Assembly (NCBI GenBank): GCA_021209875.1
Contig: JAGYVD010000001.1
Span: forward strand, 4,278,001 to 4,342,000
Reading direction: 5' to 3'
Length of the DNA: 64,000 nucleotides
From: Rosellinia necatrix
Lineage: Eukaryota > Ascomycota > Sordariomycetes > Xylariales > Xylariaceae
Position numbers and translations under genes: made by a program. A model generated the notes under the pieces. That model was not told the origin of the DNA. It saw nothing but the letters and a program-made list of their open reading frames with translations, and made no database searches. Each line of letters begins with the position of its first letter. Position 1 is the first letter of the stretch. Shown in pieces: positions 46,452 through 57,769 of the stretch.

Positions 46452-47943
46452 ATGTAAGCCCTTCCAAATCCGTGCCGTCCTGGGCTGGCTTGCAGACGTC
46501 GCTGACACAGGGCATCCAATAGGCAGATCACTCTCAGCGTCAACAACCCTGAGGTGGAGGAGCCGGAGTTACGGCTTGTGACTCTGTGCGTCTACCCTGA
46601 AATGACGATAGAAACCTTGCGGAGCTCCATCGAAGCCGAAGGCATTCCTGCGCCAGCCCAACACCTCTATCATAACGGCCAACTCATTACCGACAATACA
46701 AAAACTCTGCACGAGCTCCAGATCTCCGATGGTGATGTGCTTGCCCTGCACGTGCGAGATATGCGAGGCGGCGGCGTCGATCCTGGTCACCGAGACCAGC
46801 CACCCCGAAGAAGACCGGCCGCCGGCCCAGGAGGGGGTGCTGGAGCCCCCCCGACGCAAGATCCTGAGCTCATCCGCCTGCAGGTGCTGGGCGACCCAGC
46901 ACTAAGAGCGCAACTACAGCGGCTTAACCCTGCTCTTGCTGCCGCAATCGAAGATCCCTCGCGCTTCGCCCAGATATTCCAAAACAGTGCTCATGAGCAG
47001 GAACAGGCCCGAAGAGCGCGGATTCGGGAAATTGAGGCTCTGAATGCCGATGAATTCAACCCAGACGCACAGGCAAGAATCGAAGAGATGATTCGCCAGG
47101 AAAAGGTCGTGGAGAATCTACAGAACGCAATGGAACATAATCCCGAATGTATGTCATCTGCATCCCGGTTTCACGCGCGGTCCTGCCATGGGCCCCTCCA
47201 TTCTTGCATCGTACTGATATTACATAGCATTCGGCCGAGTACACCTCCTCTATATCGACGTCAAGGTCAATGGGTATAAAGTGAAGGCTCTAGTAGACTC
47301 GGGAGCTCAGGCCACCATCATGTCCCCAGCTTGTGCTGAACAGTGCAATATCATGCGCCTCGTTGATAGGCGCTTCGCCGGTGTTGCCCGAGGCGTTGGC
47401 ACTGCCAATATTATTGGCCGTGTCCATTCCACTATCCTCCAGGTAGGATCGAAACATCTTCATTGCGCATTTACCGTCATGGAGGGGAAAGCCGTGGACC
47501 TATTGTTGGGCTTGGACATCCTAAAGGGCCACCAGGCGACCATCGACCTCGCACGAAACAAACTGATCATTCAGGGAGAGGAAGTGGAATTTCTAGGCGA
47601 GTCGGATATTCCTAAGGAAACTGAAGACGCTGTCAATGACGAGCCTACCGTGCCAGGCCCCGGAGGAACTACCATTGGCGCCCGCTCCGGTGCCGTCACT
47701 GGGCCTGCTTCGGCGGCTTCTAATCCCGCTAGTTCCTCCGGCCCAAGGACTTCCAGCTCGCAACCCACAGCGCCGCCATCGGCGCCTTCGCCCGCACCTA
47801 CAGCGCCCACACAAAGATCGTTCCCTGAGAGTGATATCGAAAAGCTGCTAGCACTAGGTTGTGATCGAAATACAGCAATCAATGCCCTACAAGCGACCGA
47901 CGGTAACGTCGAATATGCTGCTGGTCTGCTCTTTCAAAATTAA
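46452..47943 (+). CDS. ddi1: DNA damage-inducible protein 1, ubiquitin shuttle with retroviral-type protease fold
   Basis: Proteasome shuttle and aspartyl protease of the Ddi1 family. Exons: 46452-46453, 46523-47148, 47228-47943 (447 aa). The start codon is itself split: AT in exon 1 next to a GTAAGC donor and G in exon 2 after AATAG, giving MQITLSVNNPEVEEPEL; without this intron there is no in-frame ATG before the middle of the ubiquitin-like domain. Domains: UBL about 1-75; helical HDD about 115-195 (LIRLQVLGDPALRAQL, FAQIFQNS); aspartyl protease about 215-330 with active-site DSGAQATIMS (Asp near residue 233), VGTANIIGRVHS and LLLGLDILKGHQ; Ser/Pro/Ala linker; C-terminal UBA 405-447 (SDIEKLLALGCDRNTAINAL). 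The second junction rebuilds NPESFGRVHLLYIDV. Intact, normal length. Confidence 0.93.
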
Positions 47944-50900
47944 GGAGGCATAGAAGCCATGGTCAAACCGCTCAAATTTCGAGATTCGGACGGAAGTGAG
48001 CCCTATGAAAACGGATCGAACTTGCATAGGAAAATGGGTTGGAAATCCACCGACACTCACTATAGAGAGCGTCATGATCTTCGATGGGTATGAAATATTA
48101 CAGGTTGTCGAAGCCCAATTGACCCGATATTTAATTCGGCCGCCACTTGAGGTTCGACGTAGAGGAGTGCAACGCTACGACTCACCTGGTAAACTTCTGG
48201 GACTTCTGGTACCAGGTATGTTATAAGCTCACAGCGAAAAGGTGGACATATGTCCTCACCAACATGCGAGGTGAATCCACCCACAATTATCCGTTTGACT
48301 TATTTCATCTTGTTCTGAACTTCATACTGTAACGGTAAATCGCACAGGCTCTGAGGAATAGATGTGAGATATCATGTAACAGGACCAGCACCATGTGGTC
48401 TTAAGCATGGGGCCAATAAGAGGTATCTATCAGTTCTTGCAAACAACCTGCTCGTAACTCAGTTACATGGTAAGTGAAAATACAGGCCTTCTGATGACAT
48501 TAACATACGGGACATATCCACTTCTCCGACGTCCTATTTCGTTCTTTTCCCATCAAAGCATTGCCTTAATCTGTTCCCGGAACGAACTGCCCTCGCTTTA
48601 TGATGCCTTGGCCATGCCTACAATCCCTAGCAACATTGGACAACATTGAGGAAGTAACTTATATATAAAAAAGGAACCAGCCAACCCTCAATGAGCCCCT
48701 CCTACAATAATAGTTGATGTTTTGACGACCCAATGAGCATTTGCTACTATCGCTCTTTCTATACATTTATAAAGACGGCACATTATCATTGTGTACCCGG
48801 CTATGAGTGTGCTAATGAAACTTAATGTTAGAAATATATTATGGGCGAGTTTATGGTTTAGAAGTACGGCAACTCTATACATCCTTAGCTGTCCAATATA
48901 AATCAGATACATCTGTCGACTACCTACCCGTGCGTTAATTCGAGCAACCATGTGCTAAACAGTCCCCCTGGTATTTAAAATTCACACCAAGTCTCAAGCT
49001 AGGATCCCTGAATTTTATTTTGTAGATATATTTGCGTCTTTGTTTGATAGCTAGGGAAGAACCCGTCGCAGTTCCTAAAGGCTTAGTTTGCTTGTGTGCA
49101 CCCCGCCACCCGAACTTGGTTCCCCTAGCATAAGTAAATTAGTAGTCGGGTAGAATTGGATGCTTTAGGCATTTAGCTATTATAAGGTCGAACTTTATCT
49201 CTAAATAGCTCACCGGTTATCCAAGTATTGTATAAAGTGAATCATAATCCCTGCTTGCATTCGGCATACCACATAATCCTGCAAGAGACTTATTATAGTT
49301 TAGGAGTCACAAAACGAATGACCGGGCTCTGGGCCTACTTTGGTCACGGGCCAAAAATACCATCAATATATATACGCATAAGAATGACTCGCTAGCAACT
49401 AGTTACCCAATGAGGGTGTGTAATGTTATAAGTCATTTTTGGAACTACAAGTAGTTGGAGCTGGGGCGTTACGGCCGGGTAGGTTTGTAGAAGCGAATTT
49501 ATTTATATTAATCATAATCCTGAAAAGCACGGTCAATCCGTCATACTTGTAGTTTTCTCCGGCCTTTTCTCTCCGGCATTTGTCGGTGCGAATTCGCATA
49601 TCCCCCACCCCCAGAATTCTTAGAAGTTACTGTTGCCTGTTAGACGGCCTTGTTAGATGGCACGAATGATGGTCTCACTAGCCGGCTGTGGCTACTCAGC
49701 AGAAGGAAACAAGCACCGTACATTTGATACCCTACAGGATCTAATTAGGTTCTTTTCTAACCCTCCGCAAATAGACTACCTGAATATTGATGCTATTCGC
49801 GTAAACAGACCATTTTCGGAATTGGTTTAAATTCATCGTAGCCCTTCGAGATGGCTGTGATCCACCCCCGACTTTCGTTTCGCTGGCCGTCTGCCAATGT
49901 ACGCCGTCTCCTTAGAATTTCCCGATGCGTACGGCGCGTGGGGGTAACATCGTCTACGTGGATGACCCTTGTTCGGAAAAGGCAGCTACCTATGTACGCT
50001 CCAGGGGTGGGTTCAGTCCAAACCTGTGGCGCCTTCTCACTCTCAGCACTCCGAAGGCTTTCGATATCACCAGGCAATGCTAGAGGCAGCCGGATGTCAT
50101 CGTGAAGTTGTCGTTGACCCGTCACCTGATTTGCCTTGCATGCTTATCACATCTGCAAGGAGAAGATCGGGAGACAAGGAGGCGAGATAAGGGGTGGTAG
50201 ACAAGTCGGTTCTGCTTCCGGTTGGGCGTCCTGGCTGCCACCTTGGGCCTGTAAAAGGCCCGGTCGAGCGTGGGATGAGCTACGATTCCAGACGCGACCG
50301 CGGGCGGGCGCACGGCTGGGACATTTCGCGGCCAAGGGGCTGAATGCGTATAGGACGAGGCTGGCGTTTGGTGAAGGGCATTCATTCACGCTGATACGAT
50401 ATCGATATTGTGCGTTATATAGCCACCCTACGCTGCCGCGCATGCCCCATTGAATCGTTGATTTGCTCTTAAAAAGCGGATGAAACTGCTTAGCTTTCGT
50501 CGTACCTTGGGTGGGTAGTGTGATGGGGCATTTCAATGAAGGGAATTCCATTTGCAGAGGCTTGGGTTTCATTGCCCCCCATGTTTACCTATAGACTCGG
50601 TACCCCAGTCTCCAGATAGATACGTACCGTGCCTATGCCGGCTACCTCAGGTAGGTCAGGTCGTGTAGGTTTTCTTGATGTGAGTAAATTTCCAGGAAAC
50701 CGTGAGGTAGATGCATTAGTAGGTACTTGAATATAAATACATGTCAGATATGATACATGATATATGATATATGCACCTACGTATGTACCAACATGGAGAT
50801 AGGTAGGATGTATACCCCCCGCACTAACTGCACTACCTATAGCACATGTTAGTACTGCTGTAGTGGAGGCAGGCTAGTGCGGGGCCATGTCGAGCGGGAA

Positions 50901-53289
50901 TCACCGATGGCTCGGTGAGGGGCAGGGGTGGGGATGATGAGACGATGAAGAAAATTGAAGATTCACATGATCCTATATAAATGACGTAGGATGGAGCCCG
51001 TTCTGTTGGTTAGGGGTATCTAGTACCCTCGGCACGCAAGCGCGTGCGTAGGACGAACACACGAGGAAACCGCAGCGAGGACAGAAAAGGCGCCCTAAGG
51101 CATGTCACTATCGTGAGTGCTCTCTATTCGACCTACACGGCCTCACTAGAGACCGGTCTTATTTTAGTGTACCGTACCTACCTACTTAAGGTAATTAATA
51201 ATATATTTAACCCATCTAACCCTGCTCGGGGCCAGCAGCACGCTAACAGGTCTAAGGTTTCCGCTAACTTAGTCTCGATTCAGCCCAAACTCAAAGGGGA
51301 AGCAGATCTCTCTCGCCAAAAGATCCTCGGCGCCATCGTCTGAGAGAAGGCCCAGCAAAGGCCCAGCAAAGGCCCAGCATATCCATCTTATGCTCTAGAC
51401 TAGATGTCCGTCCCTCCATACATATCTACATACCTACATATCTACATACCTACATACCTACATACCTACATACCTACATACCTACCTACATACATACCTA
51501 CATACATACACTCATACACTACTGGTATCTACCTACATACTTAGTCGATATCCGCTGTTTCCGGGAGGGTGGGACTTTATGGCGCACGCTACCTGCGCTG
51601 CCCAACCCCAAGTGGCATTTCACTAAGTAATTCTTACACCACCCTGTGCGGGCTGCTGCTACACCTATGACGGCCGGGTTGCCACGACTCGCTCGAGACA
51701 TGGCGGTTCCCCATAGCCACCCCGGAAAACGGGACCAAACAAGCTTCGGGGCAGGCAGCAGAGCGCGAAGGATTCGGCGTTGGAGGCGGCTCAAAGACTC
51801 GCCTAGGTAGGTGGTCTCGTCCATGGCGGGTACAACCATCGCTCGTAATGCCAACTCGGCTCTGCCCGGTTCTGCCCAGCTCTGCCCAGCTCTGGATCTC
51901 GTGACGGGGTCGCGGATGGGCGACAGGAGTGATCTACGCCTCGGCATGCCGAAGAGTTCTCGAAGAGACACCACCGCACTCCCAGTCTCTTCCCCTGTCC
52001 TCCCACGCCCTCTCCTTGGTGCGCCTCTCTCTGGTTCGCCTCCCCCTGGCTTGCCTCTCCCCGGTTTCCATCCTTTCTGTGTCCCTCTCGCCCTCCCGCA
52101 TTCGGGCACCTATGCATGGCGTCTTCGTGGCACCAGGAACCAATTGCCATCTTAAGCCTCTCCCATCGTCCCGTCACCTTTCGCCCTGGTACATCGCCCT
52201 CATCCAGCAGCCCAACAGGGATTCGACGAATTGGTCGTAGCGGAGTGGCCCCAGCCCTGCAGACGAGCATCGAGACTTGCGGGGTTTGGGCTGTTTCGCG
52301 TGGTCAATCTCCTTGCATGTCCTGCCAAGACGATCCCCTGATTTGTTAACCCATTGATTCCATTGTCCGCCATCATGGACATCCCGCGCCCTCTCGGCCC
52401 TCGCACCAAGAATGCTGCATGCTATGACAGCATGATTTCATGTCCTCACCTTTCGAGCTTTCTGCATTGATTAATGGAGTCACTTGCCTCGGGTCTAATA
52501 GGGCTTGGCGAGAAAGACATCGTCTGTCCGTGCCTGTGTGCCTGGCGCTTGTTGTACAATACCGAACCGACATGGCTTTGCGCGCTAATGGCGCAGAATT
52601 TCTGCTCTCCCTGCCTCAGATGTGGCCGTCTTGCTCGGCATATCCCCCCCGGTACCTACGCATTCTACGTATCGCACGCGCGTAGCCGGTTCAGGCTATC
52701 AGAGGTTCGGGAGTCGCCTCTGCCTCGTTCGGAGATGAAACGAGGGGCCTACTACTGGTTCGTATAACGAATTCCGGGCGCAACTATCTCCGGAGTCTAG
52801 CTAGCGCCTCTGTTTTCAACGCTCGTACTTGCCTAACCCCCACCTTGAAGCTAATGACACCGGGAAGCCGGTAGGCTGTAGATGGTTAGCCCTTCTTCAT
52901 GTGCCTAGCGCATCACCGTAGTACATAGAAGGAATAGTATATCGACTAGGCTGGCTTCCCACCCCTGCTGACATCATCATTCGTTCGATTCACGATGGGG
53001 GCGTACTAGTATAACCCGAGGAGCAGGAGTCTTTGTCTAAGAGGAACTTCTGATTGTGTGTTACACACGTGTATGTGTCTCCGGGTCTCTCCACCCCTAA
53101 ATTATGTGTGGAGTGACCTGTTCAGTACCTCTAGAACTCCTCGCCTTTTCTCGTCGAGGCCATTCCCATGCATATATAAGACACTGTTGGCTTCCAGCTT
53201 TGTCTCATCTATCAGCTTTTACAAAGTTTGGTGCCTTGCCGCCGCCACCTTTTGATCATAGCTGTGGAATATTGTCGTTATTTGCAGCC
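47944..53289. other. Long gene-poor region
   Basis: 5.3 kb without a supported gene. 47944-49600 is AT-rich with only short ORFs. 49690-50130 contains short in-frame blocks that look like decayed coding sequence (see findings). 50600-51530 has CATACCTA/TAGG repeats. 51340-51380 has three AAGGCCCAGC units, and 51870-51895 repeated CTCTGCCC units. 51950-52760 is CT-rich with overlapping ORFs on both strands, none recognisable. The last 200 bp leads into the egt1 start. Confidence 0.5.
51418..51511. repeat. (CATACCTA)n / CATAC microsatellite
   Basis: Nearly pure alternation of CATACCTA and CATATCTA units over about 90 bp, ending CATACATACACTC. A member of the CCTA-type repeats of this genome. 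Confidence 0.9.
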
Positions 53290-56200
53290 ATGCCTTCACT
53301 TCTTCAAACCACCTTCGTCGAAACCCAATTCGCAGGTAAGCCCGCAAAGGCGGCAGGCAGACAGCAAGAGGATGCGGTGGAACCCCCCGTGGATATCATC
53401 GACATTCGCCGGGATACGGTCGGGGCCAGTCTCAAAAAGGAGATCTATAGGCTCTTTCATTCTCATGAAAGGCCCCGGGAGCTCCCCACTATGTTGCTTT
53501 ACGACGAGAAAGGTCTCCGGCTTTTTGAGAAGGTCGGCGTGCTCTAGTCTCGACATTTGGGTGGTAGCAAACTGACTGGGCCTCAGATCACATATCTGGA
53601 GGAATACTACTTGACCAATGCCGAGATTGAAGTCTTGCAGCGTTCGGCCGGAGCCATCGCTGCAAAGATTCCCTCCGGCTCCATGCTGGTCGAGCTAGGC
53701 AGCGGGTGTGTGATGACGTTGACCCGTGCTGTACCAGGATATCACATTGACATGTGCGCTAGTAATCTGAGAAAAGTTGAGCTCCTATTACAGGCCTTCG
53801 AGTATGCGGGAAAGGAGATCGATTACTATGCTCTTGACCTATCGGAACAGGAGCTGTACCGAACGTTGGCCCAATTGCCCGTGTTTCAGCACGTTCGGTG
53901 CCACGGCCTACTGGGTACATATGACGATGGCCGAGAGTGGTTGCGGTCCCCCTCCCTCTCAGCTAGACACAAATGCATCTTGCACATGGGCTCGAGCATC
54001 GGTAATACCCTCTTGGCAAATAATTGTCGGGGTGAAATGGGCTGACGGATCCGAGTAGGGAATTTCTCCCCAGCCGACGCAGCGCTCTTCCTGCAAGGCT
54101 TCGTCGACGTCCTCCGGCCACAGGACAATATGCTGATCGGCGTCGACTCGTGTACTGATCCGTCAAGAGTATAGTAAGTACAGACTGCCGTCTGGTGGCT
54201 CTGCCGTGAAATTTTCTAGCAGCTAATACGCTCTGTGCGTATAGTCATGCATACAATGGTTAGTAGATCTGATGCGCACACACCCCAAACAGTGGCTGAC
54301 CTCATTCCTCTACAACATCGCAGACCAAGACGGCGTCACACATGAGTAAGTGTGTAGCATCTCATTAAATTCCTAGCCCTTTTATGCTCGTGCTAACCGA
54401 TCTAAGGTTCATTCTGAATGGGCTCCAACACGCTAATGAGCTCCTCGGAGAAGCCGTTTTCCATTTGGAGGACTGGAAGGTTATTGGGGAGTATGTGTAC
54501 GACAGTGAAGGAGGACACCATCGGGCCTTTTATTCGCCCGTGCGCGACACGGTCGTAATGGGAGAAATTATCAAGGCCCATGAGCGTATCCAGGTCGAGC
54601 AAAGCTTCAAATACCGGAAAGATGCTTGTGATGGTCTGTGGAAATCGGCAGGCGCTCTAGAGACGGACAGATGGATGACAAAAGGCGAAGACTACGGTAA
54701 GTGACCTCCAATGGCGGCATTATCCTGCGTAACATACTGCTTGGCCCCGAAAAGACATGGGGTTCGTCGTCATTGTGTTCGGCGTCGTTTCCGCGAATAG
54801 GCAGGCCGCAACGATTCACCCCAACTCTGGTCATACCTAGGCCCACTTGGGCGCCGAGGTGTGAGGACTCTTTTGATGTGCCTATTAATATCCCTTATGC
54901 TTCTCTGTTGGTTGCATTTTGCGGGGGGTGGCGGTTTTCGCTACGCGGGCCACAGGCCATCTTGTAACCGGATCAACTGACAGTGCGTAGGCTTGCATCT
55001 GCTGATCAAGAACCCCTTGTCGTTCAGCCTAAACCCGCTGGAATACGCAAGGGAGAGTGTCCCCCAGATGAGCGACTGGGAGAGCCTCTGGGCCACCTGG
55101 GACACCATTACCCGACGAATGCTGCCCAACGAAGAACTCCTCGACAAGCCTATCAAGCTTCGAAACGCCTGCATATTCTACCTGGGCCATACCCCGGCGT
55201 TCCTCGACATCCAGCTGACCAAGACTACGAACGACGGCCCAACCTCGCCTCGCTACTTTCACTCGATATTCGAGAGGGGAATAGACCCAGACGTGGACAA
55301 TCCCGAGAACTGTCACGCGCACTCAGAGATCCCAGATGAATGGCCCCAGCTTGACGAAATCTTGGCATACCAGAGCCAAGTGAGGAACCGACTGAGCGGT
55401 CTGTACGACAATGGGGCCGAGAGCATCCCTAGGGACGTCGCTCGAGCGATATGGGTAGGGTTTGAGCATGAGGCGATGCATATGGAAACACTACTTTACA
55501 TAATGCTACAGAGCGATAAAACTCTCCCACCACCTCACTTACCGACACCCGATTTTAAGACTCTCGCGCGGGATGCGAAGCTCTCAAGGGTCGAGAACGA
55601 GTGGTTCGACATCCCGGAACAAGATATCATTTTGGGCCTCGATGATCCTGAAGATGCATTGGATTGGGATGGTCACTTCGGGTGGTAGGTGGCGGTCGGC
55701 TAACATGCCATATCTACAAACAATGCTTGTGGCAAGCTAACGTAGTCGACATAGGGACAATGAGAAACCACGACGATGTGTGCACGTTCCCGGTTTCCAG
55801 GCCAAAGGACGGCCGATCACCAACGAAGAGGTGAGCCGGCAGCCATTACCTACGGGCAGAAGGATGTCTAGCTAAACCGCCTATTAGTATGCTCGCTACC
55901 TCTACGAAACAGGGAAATCAAAGGTTCCTGCGTCGTGGGCTACTGAAGTAGTGGTACCGTTTATTCAAACCAATGGCTATGCCACTGCCAACGGCGCAGG
56001 CTTCCCAGTGTCGTTTTTGCAGGATAAATCAATACGCACAGTCTACGGTCATATACCTCTGAAATACGCTCTTGACTGGCCCGTATTCGCTTCTTACGAT
56101 GAGCTTGCCGGCTGTGCCGCATGGATGGGTGGTCGGATCCCAACTGCCGAAGAAGCCCGCAGTATCTACACGCATTCTGATTTTATCAAGAGGAAGCAAG

Positions 56201-57152
56201 CCGAGAATAAACTGGCGGCTACTGTGCCAGCGGTGAACGGGTAAGTTCCTCTAGCCCCCCGTTCCTTCCTAATCCCCGTATGAGGAATGGTCGTCGTCGT
56301 TTTGCTTCTTAACATTAATAAAAATAAACAAAATAGTCACCTTCTCAACGATGGCGTGGAGGAGACGCCCCCATCGCCACCTGACACGTCGTCTCTAGTC
56401 GATGAAGAAGACCGCACATGGCCGCCAGTCCATGATTCTGGCCTCTTCGTTGACCTCGTGGGCGCTAACGTCGGCTTCCGGAACTGGCACCCCGTCCCTG
56501 TCACGGCGAACGGCGGCCACCTAGCCGGTCAGGCCGAGATGGGCGGCGCTTGGGAGTGGACGAGCTCGCCTTTGAGGCGGCACGAGGGCTTCGAACCCAT
56601 GGCGCTCTATCCCCTCTATACCGGTAAGCACATGATAATATCATCCTCTCTCCCCACCCCTTTAATCATCGAACTCGACCGGAGCTAGAACCCCAAGTCC
56701 CCCCTTCAGGGAAATTTTATACGCAGTTCAATTATTAATTGTTAAATCGTTTATAGCCGATTTTTTTGACGAGAAACATAATATTGTCCTCGGCGGTTCC
56801 TGGGCCACCCACCCTCGAATTGCTGGGAGGAAGTCTTTGTAAGTTCCCGTTCGGCTTCACCCGCCTTCTTCCTCTACTCACTCCTCTTTCTGTCCTTTAC
56901 ACATTACTTTTTTTTTCTCCCTTCTACTTTTAGTGTTGCTATTGCCGGCGCAGTAGTATATCCACTGCCACCGCCCTGCCCCTCTCAACGCTTGCTTACC
57001 TTGCCACATCGCCCGACACATGATACATGAAGAAAAGGAAGAAGAAGAAGAAGAAGAAAAATACTAACAAGACCACGACTTATAGTGTTAATTGGTATCA
57101 GCGCAACTACCCGTATGCATGGGTCGGCGCGCGGCTAGTTCGAGACAAGTAG
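53290..57152 (+). CDS. egt1: Ergothioneine biosynthesis protein 1 (bifunctional Egt1)
   Basis: Fungal bifunctional enzyme: the N-terminal EgtD-like domain trimethylates histidine to hercynine; the C-terminal EgtB-like iron enzyme joins hercynine to cysteine as a sulfoxide. Thirteen exons: 53290-53532, 53587-53705, 53763-54001, 54059-54173, 54245-54258, 54324-54345, 54407-54696, 54991-55684, 55755-55830, 55888-56240, 56337-56623, 56757-56838, 57086-57152 (866 aa, frame kept; exons 5 and 6 are 14 and 22 nt). Methyltransferase marks: ELGSGNLRKVELLLQ, HGLLGTYDDGREWL, MGSSIGNFSPADAA, IGVDSCTDPSRVYHAYN, HRAFYSPV. Iron-binding His of the DinB part: His414 in YLGHTPAF and the HEAMHME motif near 507-513. 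FGE-sulfatase part: AAWMGGRIPTAEEARSIY, GFRNWHPVPV, GGAWEWTSSPL, GGSWATHPRIAGRKSF, QRNYPYAWVGARLVRD. Introns of 294 and 247 nt are long. No disabling change found. Cytosolic by family. Confidence 0.92.
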
Positions 57153-57769
57153 TGGACATGGACGTACACGAAACAAAAACATGGCTATGAGCGGGGGGAA
57201 AAAAAAAATTAAAAGGAAGGGGGAGGCTTACGTGATTAAAAAAAAGTAAAAACGAGCACATTGATTTAGGATAGTTAAAGGGGGTTGTTATGACACAGCT
57301 TTCTATTTTGGATACCTAACGCTGAAAATGATATTATGCAATGGACCAATTTATGCGGTCATCACGATCGTCCCTGAATGACATTGTTCTCACCAGCCCA
57401 CTCATCTTCTCTTCAGGCAGATACCTCTACTCGGTTCCGAAGTAGACTCCCCCGTCCGGTCTATTCTCTTCCACGGGTGATCCCTTGAATCTATCACTTT
57501 CCTACATGCATTGCAGCCAAAGAATCGGGTGATAATAATGTTCCCATTCATGCGACAGCACTCCCACGCTACCTAGCCGGATAAGCACGTCGTCAAATTA
57601 TGTCTAGGGGTGTATAAGTATCCTACCTAGCGATTAATAGCACCATACCGGCTGAGGAGATAACCTCATGGGCCTCTTGATTTCTTACCGAGGTACAATC
57701 ATCAGGATTGCTATGGAAATTGCGAAATGCAGATTTCGTCCGCGTCTCGCAGATGGCCCCTTCTCTAAC
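57153..57769. other. Intergenic region between convergent genes
   Basis: 617 bp between the egt1 stop and the eIF2B-alpha stop. A-rich runs at 57200-57212 and 57238-57255 probably belong to the egt1 3' end. No gene seen. Confidence 0.5.

Noticed and set aside
51519..52270. Overlapping 155- and 196-codon minus-strand ORFs
   Set aside because: Arg/Gly/Glu-rich translation from a CT-rich strand with several mutually exclusive frames; no domain and no splice support.
53533..54058. Apparent frameshifts and stops in the egt1 region, first read as a pseudogene
   Set aside because: Each break coincides with a GT-AG intron whose removal restores conserved Egt1 sequence in frame.
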